Source: Serpula lacrymans var. lacrymans S7.9 (Eukaryota; Basidiomycota; Agaricomycetes; Boletales; Serpulaceae). From it: a stretch of 64,000 nt of DNA. The position numbers and the translations under genes were made by a program. Shown here piece after piece: positions 11,706-23,887 of the stretch. How positions within the stretch are numbered: the stretch's first letter is position 1; the number at the start of each line of letters is the position of its first letter. The stretch lies in contig NW_006763298.1 in assembly GCF_000218685.1 (NCBI RefSeq), positions 1,336,869 to 1,400,868 on the forward strand, written 5' to 3'. The notes under the pieces are model-generated. The model ran no database searches, had not been told where the DNA came from, and worked only from the letters and a program-made list of their open reading frames with translations.

Positions 11706-12452
11706 ATGGTCGATTTCACCCACTCAAACCAGCAATTCGTGAACAGCCTCTCAGAAGAACGAGCAAATACCCTTTCGGTACTGACCACTCCTCCTTTGAA
11801 GCGTCTCATCGTAGGTGCGTGCTTTTGTTCCCAACAATCATCCTACTAGTACTGACCCATAATCCCACGTGCAGTCACATGTATGGATGCTAGACTCAAG
11901 TCAGTTTCCTACTGCGCCTTCATCTTTCCATTATTAACCTATTGATTTCCAGCCCTGCAGAGTTTCTAGGTCTTGGTGACGGTGATGCTCATGTTATCCG
12001 CAATGCGGGCGGTTCGGCGTACGTAACCCATCCTTCCCTATGCTTTTCCACTCATCTCCTTGTCCTCTTTAGCAATGATGGCATAAACAGTATCGTCGTC
12101 TCTCAGCGTCTCCTCGGCACCCAAAATATCGCCGTCATCCACCACACAGACTGCGGAATGGCCACATTCACTCCTCCCCTCCTCCACGCTAAAGTGCTCG
12201 CGGAAACACCAGGCGAAGCCGCAGAGGCCGAGTTAAACAAGCTCGAATTCAGGACGTTCACAGACCTTGACCAGAGTGTCAGAGAAGATGTCTCTTTATT
12301 GCAGGGCCATCCCCTGGTGTTCACCACAGAAGGCTCCGTTTCTGGCTGGGTGTACGAAACAAGCACTGGAAAGGTATATAGTTTAAATATTTATCTTTTA
12401 CCTTGCTGATTCACAGCTGATGTATGTCGTACAGGTCCGAAGAGTTGTATAA
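11706..12452 (+). CDS. Beta-carbonic anhydrase A
   Basis: Catalyses CO2 + H2O to bicarbonate with a zinc held by two Cys and one His. ATG at 11706 gives MVDFTHSNQQFVNSLSEERA. After an intron comes VTCMDARL (zinc Cys and the Asp-Arg pair), then after another intron NPAEFLGLGDGDAHVIRNAGG (the conserved RNAGG turn). A further intron precedes HHTDCGM (zinc His and Cys). The last exon is only VRRVV plus TAA at 12450-12452. The predicted length is about 170 residues, the short Cab-like beta class rather than the longer plant type. It lies tail-to-tail with a second beta-CA at 12940-13717. Confidence 0.92.
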
Positions 12453-12939
12453 TGATAATGACACTGATATGCATGAATCGGTACATTTTGTACTTGCACC
12501 TTTATTTCTAGTCCTTCATCGTGGAAACTTACCATCCAAGTTATATACACGTTTGGTGTACCTCATATATCAATGGTATCCTCTTTCACAGCTGGGAACC
12601 CTCAATTTGAACAGGATGGTAATACACACCATGACCAGAGAGAACATGCTCGAGGAGCAAACGCCTTTGAATTTGATATAGGATGGTGGAAGTTCCAATT
12701 CCACTTGATCATCCCTGCAATATCAGCTGTAATGCTGGTAATGCATCTACGCTTTTGAATTCTGGAAGGCTGTCATTGGCCTAACACACGTAGCATTCAG
12801 ATCGTATGATCTTTCTGCTCTGCATCTTCCTACAGTTCGAGGTGAGTAATGATATACATATTTCACACGAGTACAACATTAATGATAAATTACGGCTTAT
12901 AGCTATTCAGAAATCGAAGTGATTATACACTACTTTTGG
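12453..12939. other. Convergent 3' intergenic between the two carbonic anhydrases
   Basis: No gene seen. It separates two convergent genes and presumably holds both 3' ends. Confidence 0.5.
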
Positions 12940-13717
12940 TTAGACCACCCGTCGGATCTGCAAAGCCCACCCATTAGCTCGATATTTTGCAGAGAGATCT
13001 AATCGACTGACTTTTCCACTCTCGGTCTCATACACCCAACCCGTTATGCTCCCCTCTTCACTTTTTACCATTGGATTCACTTTCAGGAACTGTACGTCCT
13101 CCTTTACACTCTCATCCACATCCTTGAATGGACGGAAAGCTTGCCTCTCCTCCAACTCAACATATTCCTTCTTTACCTGGCTAGCTTTATCGGGACTCAG
13201 CTTACCTACATGCGTCTCCAGGATCTTGTGACGCAGTTCGGGCACCGTAAAGTGAGTCATCCCGCAATCTGTGTGGTGAATTACTGCGATAGAACGGGTC
13301 TGCAAGAATTGCTGAGACAGGATGATGCTGTTGAGGGCGTCCTTTCTAGAGAAAATATCTGGCGTTTCAACATGGACTGGACGTAGAATAAACAAGCGGA
13401 GTACATACGCATATCCACCTCCGTTACGTATAACGTGGGCTTCACCTTCGTTTAGACCGAGAAACTTGAACGGGCTAACAAATAGTCATTACCAGTTACT
13501 CTAGGTTGCACCGTTTATTAAAACACGTACTTCAGTCTCGCATCCATGCAGGTCACTTGAGTTGATGGTAGATTAGCAAGATATCAGAGGGGAATATCAG
13601 GCTACACATACAAACGATAAGATGCTCTGAGGGTGGAGGACCGAGTTTAGAAACCTCATGCATCTTCTCACTGTGCTGGGACACAAACGTATTATTTGCT
13701 TTTACGAAGTCAACCAT
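12940..13717 (-). CDS. Beta-carbonic anhydrase B
   Basis: Paralogue of the gene at 11706. Start at 13717 (MVDFVKANNTFVSQHSEKM), then a split CMDAR region, FKFLGLNEGEAHVIRNGGGYA, and HHTDCGMTHFTVPELRHKI with the zinc His/Cys, then GSITGWVYETESGK and a tiny last exon IRRVV-stop. The ending mirrors VRRVV of paralogue A, so the 54-nt segment between GK and IRRVV (GTCAGT...TTTGCAG on the minus strand) is an intron even though it is in frame and free of stops. The turn reads RNGGG where A has RNAGG. Moderate divergence from A in the middle argues for an old duplication. Confidence 0.92.
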
Positions 13718-14279
13718 TCTGAAATTGAGCGTTTGAGTTTGAGAACATGTCTGTGAGGTTCAGTGGATAAGAGGCTCAAAGCAAACTCGCAGAGAGGGGC
13801 AAGACTTTATATGGCGTATCAGGAGTGACGTCTAAGGATAAGATTAGATAACCACGTGGTCATCTCTGACGTCATTGTCAAGACGTCGAAAGTTGAATAT
13901 AATTGTGAACCATGGTTGTCCTTCGTGTATGTTGATTTTGATTGCAGCATTCAACCACGCACGAGTTGTGTATTCCGTTATCTTGGACGCTCTGAGCATT
14001 TTTGAAAATAGGTGAAGGAAAGTGGAAATAAGTGGAACAGTGGGTCAGATTCCACAAAATAGCTAGATAGCTCAAATCTCTCCAAATAATTGATAATGTG
14101 AGGCAAGATGTGTCTTTAAATAGTGCAAGGCAAACATACAAGATAAACATGAAAGCGAAGGATGGACGTTGATGGACGCATCGTTTCTCTACAAGTGCCT
14201 AGAAAAGTGGCTGTAGGTAGCTAGTTACATACAACACTACTGTAGGCATATACATCCTAAACAGAGCTATATTCCTATT
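13718..14279. other. Intergenic between P450 and carbonic anhydrase B
   Basis: No gene or repeat recognised. Presumably it contains the promoter of carbonic anhydrase B and the 3' region of the P450. Confidence 0.5.
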
Positions 14280-16516
14280 TTAAATATCCTCGGCATATTT
14301 CTCCATAGCAGCTCTTATTTGCTTGGCATCTCCCAATCTGGGCGTAAATACCACGTCAAACGGTTTGGGATGTGCAATTACTCCGTCCACGAATCCTTTA
14401 TCGTCGATGGGAGAAGATGGATCTTCCGAAATATGGAATGACCATAGGAGAAGTGCTGCATTGATGAAAATGGACCTGCGAAAGAACTTAGTAAATTCAA
14501 GTGTGATACCACGGTAGTTTGAATTTACCGATTGGCAATGTGCTGGCCAGGGCAAATACTAAGGATGAGATAGAAACGATATACCCGTAAGTACAGTGCG
14601 AATATATCAAATAAGGCTCCTTTACCGTCTCCCGAAGCCAAAGCTTGGGAATTTCAGATCATCTTTGACCTGGCCTTTGCTGTTCAACCATCGTTGAGGG
14701 TTGAACTTGTCGGGGTCTGGATATACCGATGGGTCACGAGATATCGCCCTGTACAGCAGAATCGGAATGGACATAGCTGTAAATCCCGATGGTGAGCGCG
14801 AACATGAAACACGTACCAGTGGTTTCCGAACACAACGGCGCCAGTTGGATAACTTGGCCTTTCTGAAGCTGTGCGTTAACACCGAGCAGCCCATATAGGA
14901 AATCAAAGGACGACGCACATATACTATATCTTTGAGAGCACGGTGTGCAAAACCTAGTAATTTTGAATCATAATTAACAGAATGCCATATAAGGTGACTT
15001 TTACATACCTAGTGTCGTTACTGGCCTCCATCGTAAACATTCAAGCATGAAGGCTTGGATCTCGGGAAGTGCATACTGATCATCGAATGTTGGGGCTGAA
15101 ATATTATATGATATCAGTATCAAACCTGACGCGAACAGAGTGTGTTACCTCTGTCGCGTCCAACCACCTCATCGAGTTCTTTCTGAACTCTAGCCTGAGC
15201 TTCTGGATGGCGTGCGGCAGCCATGATCAAAACAGTCAGAGCTACAGCTGTCTGAGGCACGATATATGCAATCAATATGAGGTCGGGTGAGAAAAAGTCA
15301 CCAAAGTGGACTACTGACCGTATCTGAACCAGCGCCGAAGAGTGAACCCGCAAGATAAGCCATTTCTTCATTTGATAGCTTGTGCTCATCTTGATGCTCC
15401 AAAAGATACCTAGCGAAAGATGGCCCAGCTTGGTCCGCAGCCTGATAGATAAAACATGTGGTTTAAGAAAGACAGTAGTTCAACACCAAGGAACAATATT
15501 TACCAGCTCTCCTCGTACACGATCGAGCTGTTCATGGAACAACTGCGATTCTTCTCGGCGCCATGTCTCCAGATAGCTGGCATAACCTGGAACATATTTC
15601 AAGAAAGGATAGGCCTCTACATATAGAGCTCCAGGGCGCATAAGAGTCTGGAAACGACGAAGCATTGTATGGATGAGTATGATCTCTTTGTCCGTGTGCG
15701 ACGTTGGCGCTGTCTTTCCATAAGTGACCTTGAGAATCACAGATGCTGCGTATCTGAAAGCAACTTAGAAATTTCAAGGGGAAATGATCGACTGAAACGT
15801 ACCGTCTTGTATGCTGCATGTGCTGCTTTGGGTTGTCGAGAATGTCCAAAATCACGTCTTTTGCACTGTCCATCTGGATGGGAGCATAGGATTCTGCTGC
15901 CTTGGCTTGGAGATGCGTGTGAGCGGCTCTGACGACGTAACACAATTATTATTTAAAGTTTATATTGCTATTGGACCATCATACTTGCGCAATCGTCTGA
16001 ATTGTTCCCCAGCTGGCGCGAGAATCATTCGTAAACCTCTTGAAAGTATTTCTCCGGCTGCGACAGCACGAGGACGATCTGCCAATAACCCGCCCTCTTT
16101 CTCCATGATGTCTACAGCCGCCTATACAACCATTCAATGTGAGCGACAATTACTAGTCTTGTCGAAGTGGATACGCACCTGATGTCGACCAATGATAACC
16201 ATGATCTTTTTTCCCTGCTTCAACGATATGACAGGCCCATACTGGTTGATCCATTCTGCAAACACTTGTGATTGACTACAGGGATAGAATAAACCACAGC
16301 TAATTGACGATTCGTGTAACTTGTGAAAACTCACTTGACCCTGGGCAACGTGTTCCCGAATAACCAATGACCAGGCGGGCCCGGAGGTAGTGGTAGCTTG
16401 GACCGCGAGAGCCTGTTACGGGCAAGACTGCCTAGGATAGCGAGCAAGACCAATCCTCCCAAGCTCTCAGCGGTCTTATACTGACGAAGAATATCGAGTA
16501 TGTCCATTAGGTCCAT
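14280..16516 (-). CDS. Cytochrome P450 monooxygenase
   Basis: Haem-thiolate monooxygenase, membrane-anchored in the ER. From the ATG at 16516: MDLMDILDILRQYKT, a hydrophobic anchor (GGLVLLAILGSLA) at about residues 20-32, then the proline hinge LPLPPGPPGHW. Downstream: LFGAGSDT (I-helix oxygen-binding motif, split by an intron), LPEIQAFMLECLRWRP with the K-helix ExxR (ECLR), FNPQRW (PERF-like), and FGFGRR/ICPGQHIANR, the haem-binding FxxGxRxCxG loop split by an intron at about 14555-14625. The stop is TAA at 14280-14282. Ten or so short introns give about 510 residues, normal for a fungal P450. It resembles the large mushroom group annotated as O-methylsterigmatocystin-oxidoreductase-like; the substrate is unknown. 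Confidence 0.93.
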
Positions 16517-17418
16517 TACAAATCGTTGACTAGGCGAATGAGAAGAGATGAAAGAGAGGGAAAATTCTTCGATAGGTGATCCTCATGTTCTTCGGAAACG
16601 CTATTAATATATATCCAGCACAGAAGCACAAAGGGGGCTAATTGAAGGTTGAAAAAGCGACTATACCGTAATGCGGAATTACAAAGTTGGTGAGCAAGCT
16701 GTCCTGCGGCGGCGCATAGCAAACTAAGATGGTCATGGACGATGCAAACTTGTACCGGGCGACAAGATACGTTGCAGAAAGACCCATGGAGTTGCCTAAG
16801 CGGTGGGGCTCGACGTGCAATCCGATTAGGCATGGTTTAGGCGCCTAAACTTTATATAATTACTAGTTTTAATCGGATCCTACCATTGAAGTTTTCGATG
16901 TGATGCACAATTCCGTCGTATTTCAGTTGGCATGCGCTGATAGGAATATCTCCAATCTACAACCCCACCAGCGCAGCGCGATTCCATCGGGTACTAGTCT
17001 TGTATATATGCAGAAGAGCGGCAAGTGTCTCAGGCTTTCGTTGAGTTACTTACTCGAATGACACTAGGTGAGTGTAATCGACGAGGCATTATTTATTCAA
17101 TCTTGGGTTTCCCCTGGGAAATGGCTTCGACCTCGTGTAGCTTTTAGACCACTGGACGTGGACACTTTCTAAAGAATCTAGGATGACCAATACCCCATAC
17201 AAGCCTATCGAACGCGCTATCGACGTTCGAGTGGCGTGCTATACAGATTACCAAAGGAGCTAATGCATGTACCACACGAAGGGATCAAAGGGCATTATAG
17301 GAGAGTCACTCGGATCTGTCCGAGTCAAGATTTCCATGTGTGCTGATAACAAGTGATTTATATAGGAAAGCACTAAGCCTGTGACTAAGGTAGGCCGCAA
17401 GCACATACTAGTAGTACA
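16517..17418. other. Intergenic upstream of the P450
   Basis: No gene recognised. It holds the P450 promoter side and borders the inverted-repeat arm that starts at 17419. Confidence 0.5.
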
Positions 17419-17708
17419 GCCCAACAAATAAGCCTAACTAAAGTGGAGGATCATGTGTCTCGCCCACTATAGTGAGGTTTGAAATTTGAATCCTCCCGAC
17501 GCCAGCGATAAATACCGCCCCAAAAACCTAGGTAAGCTTGGACTTGAGAGTTTTTTTTACATCTCTGCAAGCTCAGCATGAAATAGGTGCTGATGGCTCC
17601 TTCATAGTACTTACATCTACAAACAAGTCTCACACACCATATGTATATGGTGATGCCAAAACACCAAGCTTGGCTATCTTGCTCAATTCAATATTTTCAG
17701 CCTATTGT
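17419..17708 (+). repeat. Left arm of an inverted repeat flanking gypsy-2
   Basis: From GCCCAACAAATAAGCCTAAC to ATTTTCAGCCTATTGT. The reverse complement of this sequence is at 24862-25096. Matching blocks include AGTGGAGGATCATGTGTCTC, CCCACTATAGTGAGG, CCAAAAACCTAGGTAAGCTT and TTGCTCAATTCAATATTTTC. About 70 bases at 17585-17660 differ between the arms. Confidence 0.85.
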
Positions 17709-18356
17709 AATATGCAAGCTGAGAGGACTATCGAGCCTGACATCAATTATACTTCTGGGGTTGGCAGAAATAGAGGAGATTTTGGTGATCTGTGAAGATG
17801 GTGAAGGGATGTTTTGATCCTACAAGGTGATGTTGCCATTCATCTAATGCAGTCATGACTGCAAGCATTTCTTTGTCATAGATTTTGTAATTTTGTTCAG
17901 CAGGGTAGGGTCTTTCGAAAGGAATGTAATTGGTCTGAACTTGTTGTTCTGTTTTTGGGATAGGATGGCTCCTACAGCAAAGTCAGAGGTGTCTGTTTCT
18001 AGTTTAAAAGGGTTGTTGTCGTTTGGTATTATAAGGGTGGGGGCTGTTGTGAGTGTTTCATTTAGAGTCTCAAAGAATATTGCCTGTTCTTCTTTCCAAG
18101 TCCAGTTGACCTTCCCAGTGAGTGTCGTGAGTGGCTTCGCAATTTTCCCACAGTCTTTGACAAATTGTTGATAGAAGTTAGAGAATCCTAAAAATAATTG
18201 GAGTTTTATTTTGTTCCTTGGCGTTGGCCAGTCAGCTACTGCTGCTACTTTCAATGGGCCCATCTGAATAGTATCTTTAGAAATGATCATGCCCAGATAC
18301 TCAACTTTCTGTTTTGCAAATTTGCATTTTTCTGGTTTTAGATACAACTCGCTTTT

Positions 18357-18858
18357 ACTTCTCTTTCATGGACTAGTCATTTTCCTTTACTCATTGGTTA
18401 TACCATCGGACTGATGACTCATATTCTTTCACAATACTTCTTTGCATTCATATTACCTTGTATAGTACTAAGTCCTTCAACAGACAAGCCGGCCCTAGAT
18501 AGGATGTAACCCCTATCACTGAAGCCTTTACCTATATATAGTTAAGTACACATAGTACTAAGTCCTTCAACAGACAAGCCGGCCCTAGATAGGATGTAAC
18601 CCCTATCACTGAAGCCTTTACCTATATATAGTTAAGTACACATAGTAGTATTCTCCTCAATACAATTCTACATAGTTTATGCTTACAAAGCTAGACTCTA
18701 AGAAGCAGATTTCCTACCGGAAGAACAAGAAGATTATCTTTCATAAAAACCTCTATTCAGAACTGTAATCTCAAACTTATCTTCAGATAAGCCTCAGATA
18801 AACTCCTCAGGAAAAGACCCAAGACTTTGTTAAGCACTTCGTGCATAACAGAGAGTTG
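18357..18858. mobile_element. Insertion in gypsy-2 RT, probably a degraded solo LTR of another family
   Basis: Gypsy-1 is continuous here, while gypsy-2 has about 500 foreign bases. The insert contains the 90-bp duplication with TATA-like boxes and ends near TGTTAAGCACTTCGTGCATA, a near-palindrome seen at the ends of many LTRs. A clear TG start and a target duplication were not found, so the type is inferred. Confidence 0.5.
18462..18641. repeat. Perfect 90-bp tandem duplication
   Basis: 18462-18551 and 18552-18641 are identical by eye, starting ATAGTACTAAGTCCTTCAAC. The repeat lies inside the first insertion in the gypsy-2 RT and contains CCTATATATAG, a possible TATA box, in each unit. Confidence 0.93.
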
Positions 18859-18929
18859 TTGTGAAGATCATGATATTGTCTAGGTAAACAATAACCTTCT
18901 CTTCTGTGATCAATTCTCTGAGGGGAGTG

Positions 18930-19165
18930 TTGGCATATCATGGGTACTACTATAGATTTTCCATTCTTTCATTCATTTTCATTCAACTATTCCGACATTT
19001 TGATACATTACATAAGTTTCCTAATTAGGATACAGTAAAGCGCACTCATCCTACCTTAGACACCTCAGTCATTTACCAGAAAGACTGAGGTATAGTAACA
19101 TCATTATTATAGTTAAACACATACTTACACATTCCTTTAGAGTCTTTTCATTTACAGTTCTTGCC
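18930..19165. mobile_element. Second insertion in gypsy-2 RT
   Basis: By comparison with gypsy-1, about 235 bases between the segments coding for the active-site region and for the DH-L part of RT are foreign. It contains the hairpin ACCTCAGTC...GACTGAGGT at 19062-19091. No ends with TG...CA and no target duplication were confirmed. Confidence 0.5.
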
Positions 19166-20543
19166 ATCACATCAGGGAGGTGGTCCATCATTATTTGGAA
19201 GGTTGCTGGAGAGTTGGTAAGTCCGAAAAACATGACAAGGGGTTTGAACAGACCATGGTTAGTTCTAAAGGCAGCTTTGTGTTTGTCACCTTCTTTAATC
19301 CGTACATTGTTGTATCCCCATTGTAAATCCAACTTTGTGAAGTAGTTGGCACCCTTGAGTTTATCAATGAGTTGGGATATGAGGGAGAGGGTGTAGCAAT
19401 TTTTTATGGTAAATTCATTCAGCTTGCGATAGTCTTGAACAGGGTGTAGCAAACTGTCTTTCTTCTTGATATAGAAGAACAGAGATGCATAGGGCAATTT
19501 GGACACTTGGATTTGTCCACTTTTCAGATTTTTGTTGAGGAATTTGTCTAGATGGTGCTGTTTGTCTCAGCTAAGAGGGTACATTTTGCAGTCAAGACTG
19601 TTAGCCTTAGGTACTAATTCAATTCCGTGGTCCTAAGAATGTTTGGGGGGAAGTTTGTTGAATGATTCTTTGGTAAAAATAGGTTCAAATTTATGGTAGA
19701 CTGGGGGAAAAATGTCTCGGAAGGTGAGTTTTGACTTTGCTTTTTCGGAGTACTCGGCTATCTGTTGGCTTTTGGTGGCAAAAGTGTTCAGTTCCAACTG
19801 CATCATCTCTATTATTTGTGTTTCAAGATCAACGGCTAAGATTTTATCCCCTTCTTTAAGATGATACTCCAAATCATCAGTGGGGAAAGTAATCTTGTTG
19901 GCCCGCCAATCAATTGAAGGGTTAGTAAGTATTAACCAGTCATGTCCAAGTAGTATACATGGCAAAAGTAATAATGCTATAATGACATCCATCAAATGTT
20001 CCTTCCCTTTCACGTTGATGTGGAGAGTGACATAGCACATTACTTTCTGGGATTGGCCATCAGCTCCTGCAGTATCAAGAGGCACAGGTAGTGGTGTGGA
20101 GGTTATACAGTACTTGTCAATGAGGCTTTGGTCAATAACTGAGTTCGTGCAGCCGGAATTGATAAGGATAGGCATAGTGAAGATTTGTTGATTGTCTGTG
20201 GTAGTGACTTGAGGAATGATGTGAAGGCTCCATTTTGGCATAGGTCTGTGCAGTAAAGTGTAGGCATGGATATGTTTCATAATATTCTCTTTTTCACGAT
20301 TCTTCAGCATCTGTATTGCTTGTAGAGTGATACTTTTGTAGTGGTCTTTATGGGCCCAATTTCATAGTAGAGCCCTTGCTCTTTCTGGCTTCTGGTCTTT
20401 GATTCTTCTAGCCAACCATTCCAGTGAATGTGGCTTTGCATATTCATCAGTTACAGCATATAAATGTTGATCAACTCATTTTATTGCAGTTGTTGGTAAT
20501 GTACAAGAGTTAAATACAACATTACGGGTCAGAGAGTCTGTGC

Positions 20544-21845
20544 TTACTCCTGACCATTCTGAAAATCTGTAGGAGGCGCTTTAATCTCCTTTAATGATGA
20601 CATAGTGGGAGTGTCTTTGGTTTCCTCTGTTTCCATATAGTGTATTGCCACCTTTCTATGTGGACAATTTCTAGCAATGTGGCCTTGCTCACCACAATTG
20701 TAACAAGTAATGTTTGGGTTGGGCTGACATTGTCTCTGTGTGTTTGAACTCCCAATCTCCATAGGCACACCTGATCCTCCAAATGTTCCTACTGCATTGG
20801 AATGGACTGCATTCTGGAGTGGTGGCTGATGGGGTGGTGCATAATATGGTCGTTGTTGAATGTACTGTGGTCTTTGCGTCTCTGTACTCGGTACTGCTTG
20901 TTGGTTCTGCTGCGGTGCATAGTTTTGATTCTGTTGATAATGTGGTCGATATTGTTGGTACTGTGGTGGCATCCTTTGCTGTGGGGGTCTGTCTCTCCTT
21001 CTTTCTAGGTTAAGTTTTTCATTCCATTGCTCCCATTTCCTGGCTGCTGCCTTCTACTCTAGATATGTAGTGGGTAGGTTTTTCTGTTGCAAAATGTGAT
21101 CACAAAAGAATTGAGAGAGGTTTCAGCAGAGTAATTGTGAACAAACAGATAGCTTTCTTCTGCATCTGGTGGTAATCCTGCTTCCATAAATTTCAACTCG
21201 AGTCCTCTGAAGTATGTGTCAACTGTCTCAACTGTCACATCTCTTTGTTCATAACTGTGCAGCACAATTTCTGCCTTTAACTTGAGGTGGGGGTCTAGGA
21301 GTTTGTTATCCAGCTCTTTGATAAACTCTAAGATAGTGCCCCAGTTCCGTAGTGCAAATAAGTCTCCTAGGAATGCGGTTTTGTTGTTAAAATCTGCCTT
21401 CCAAGTGTGGCAGGCATTGTTGGCTTTGTCAGATGAGATTTGGGATAGTGCAAAGAGAATTTTAGAGGAGTTGGTTTGGAAGCTTTTGGGATATGCAAAG
21501 AAATAGTTTGCTAGTGTGTTCCTCCAGTTAATGTATCTCCTTTGTGCAGATGAATTCAAATGGAGGAGAAACAAGGACAGCCTTGCTACTATGATTGCAT
21601 TTATCAGTCATTTTTGCTGCCAGATCAGGTTCAAGGTCCAGAGGCTCTTGATTGAACCAATTTTCAGGCACTGCATTTTTGGGTGGTGGATTCTGAGGTG
21701 GGGGAGGAAAGTCTTCCAGTTCAGTGGATTGATATAAGTTGTTTGGTTCTGGAGCTTCAGCGGCAGCTCCTAGAGATTGTGTGGGAGGTGTTTTGGGAGT
21801 AACGGGAGGGCAGGGTTCTCGGTAGGGCTCCAGTTTTTTAAGCAA
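20544..21845 (-). pseudogene. gypsy-2 gag, broken
   Basis: Three out-of-frame pieces equivalent to gypsy-1 gag. The N-terminal part (LEPYREPCPPVTPKTPPTQ, then an acidic Pro-rich stretch) is at 21528-21845. The central capsid-like part (RNWGTILEFIKELDN, HSYEQRDVTVETVDTYF) is at 21059-21574. A Gln/Tyr-rich C-terminal part with the zinc knuckle CYNCGEQGHIARNCPH is at 20544-20972. Frameshifts separate the pieces. Confidence 0.9.
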
Positions 21846-23050
21846 TTAAAAACACAGGTTTAACTTAATCAAAGTCCGGGTCAAATATAAAACTGCTAGT
21901 AAAACCTCCTTCTGCCTCTCGAGGTCTCCAATACTCTACACCTTCAGCAGACTCTTTGCTTTCTGATTCTGTCCCTTTGTCCAATTCTGCGCCTATACTC
22001 TCCAACAAACTTCCTGGTTCTAATCCAATTATTTCTGCGTTTGGTGAAAAAAACATGACTATGGGTTCGAAGAGTCCTTTTCTGGTTTTAAATGCCGCTT
22101 TCTATTTGTCTTCTGCTCATTGACCTTGGTATGTGGATGAGTACTGCAAGTAGATACAAGTTTGTTGACTCTGGTTGACAATGGCCCAGAAGTTGATTTG
22201 GATGACCATGACAATAAAATGTTTGTGGTGGTCTAACTGCTGATTAACAACAAACAGAGTGAGATTTACCAATATTCAATAATATTTCTTGATGTAATTG
22301 AAGACTTATCGGATGTTGTATAATTTGGCAGTGTAGTCTTTCTTGTCACAAGCTTTTTCTTGTGCAGTTGCAATAAGCTGATCAGATTGGGCTAAACAGG
22401 CAACAACTCTTTGAATATGATCTTTGGTGGTGGGTGTGACTATAATGACAGAGGTACTGTGTTGAAGACCAAAACACGGTCTGAATGCTTCAAGGTCTTT
22501 GATTTGAGGAAGATAAAGAGTATGGCGGAGTCGTGTTAAATAATTAACAATGGAGAGGTTGTCAATGTGATTGCCAATACAGAAGTATTCAATGGATTGA
22601 TAATGGACTGGCAAAGCAGAATAGATATTGTAGTAGTTGTTGGTAAAAAATGAGGAGGGGATGTTGTAGGTGGGTGCTTCATTGGGCTTTTTTCTAAACA
22701 ATGCCGCAAGGTAAAGTGTGTTCAAAATTGTAAGGGATGAGTTGGCTGGGTATATCAGGAAACAAAACAGGGCAAATGCAATAAAGTTCCATGAGAGAGG
22801 GGATAAAATCCTGAAAAATGAGGTGCAAGTTTCTTTCACATATGTTAGCCTCTCCTTTCAGAAGTTTGACCCTCTGAGTGTTCTCGTAACTTGGGCATAC
22901 TAGGCTGCCTTTGAAGTAGTTGCTCAATGGAACCTGTCCGTGGTTCAGAAATATGGATATTAAAAGTTCTCTCTGTGCTTTGTCTGATATGTTGGAGAAC
23001 CTCCTCAATGCTCCGAGTATTTCTCCTACAGATGGTGGAATAGTAAAAGA

Positions 23051-23887
23051 TGTTACAATACACAATTTTCGGACCTTCAACTTTCACTCTCCGCTTTAAC
23101 CCTTTTTCTTTATTTTCACATGCTGTGCCATGCAGCACTTTTTTTTTGTTTAAACTCCACTTTCTTACACTGCGCTGCCTTCCTTTATTTTAGATATAAG
23201 TCTCTCATGCAGTGGAGCTGGTCACACAGGCTGTGCCCTATGACATCGTCAGCCACTGCCTCCATCAACTGTATAGTTGTAACAACCAAGAGTTAGTTAC
23301 TCTGGCGCACACAGGAACACACTATAAAGGTAGTGGATAGGGAGTGGTTACCCCTTAGGCTGCAGAGAGTTGGTTGGTTAACAACAGGAGGACTCGCTGA
23401 GGAGTCTCCTGGATCTATTGGGGTATATATACTAATACAGAGTGTTTGTACTTATGTACTGTACAGTTGATAATGTTAGTGGCTGATAATGTCATGGGGC
23501 CTAGCCCGCATGACCAGCTCCACTGTGTGAGAGAGTTGTATCTAAAATAAGAAGAAGGCAACACGGCGCGAGAAAGAGGAGTTTGAACAAAAGGGGAAGT
23601 GCCATGTGGCACCCTGTGTGAAAGCTAAAGTATACAAGGTTAAAGTGGAGAATGAAAATGAAGGAAAGGTCCAAAAATTGTGTTATCATAACGATAGTAC
23701 ATATGTACAAACAAACCTGTAGTAAGTATAAATACCCAATAGATCCAGGAGACTCCTCAGCAAGTCCTCCTGTTGTTCACCCACAACTAACTCGGTCCTA
23801 AACCTAAGGGAGTTTATCCACTCTCTCACTCACTCCTCTCTGCTTGTTCTTTCTGTGCGCCAGAATATAAAAACTTTGGTTGTAACA
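23051..23887 (+). repeat. Solo LTR of the gypsy-0 family, itself interrupted
   Basis: It starts TGTTACAATACACAATTTTC and ends TTTGGTTGTAACA; the two parts 23051-23272 and 23699-23887 align with the LTR at 4154-4571. The flanks are a perfect 5-bp duplication AAAGA at 23046-23050 and 23888-23892. The homologous uninterrupted site exists in gypsy-1 at about 53545-53575. Confidence 0.92.
23278..23693 (-). repeat. Solo LTR of the gypsy-0 family nested inside another
   Basis: Reverse orientation copy, TGTAACAACCAAGAG to TGTTATCATAACG, 416 bp. It is flanked by the 5-bp duplication ATAGT at 23273-23277 and 23694-23698. The last base is G where A is expected, one substitution in the terminal CA. Confidence 0.92.

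Larger units (their letters stand above)
17760..20510 (-). pseudogene. gypsy-2 pol fragments (protease, RT, RNase H)
   Basis: Minus-strand pieces that align with gypsy-1 pol: protease with LINSGCTNSVIDQSLID at about 20120-20170; the linker TFRDIFPPVYHKFEPIF at about 19680-19730; RT with VQDYRKLNE, KLDLQWGYNNVRIKEGD and VMFFGLTNSPATFQ at 19180-19450; and RT thumb to RNase H ([30 protein letters not shown]) at 17853-18330. Two unrelated inserts split the RT, and the segment with the catalytic YxDD is damaged. Only fragments remain. Confidence 0.9.

Noticed and set aside
9837..16516. SDR, carbonic anhydrases and P450 as a secondary-metabolite cluster
   Set aside because: No backbone synthase, transporter or regulator is present; proximity of single oxidoreductases is not enough.
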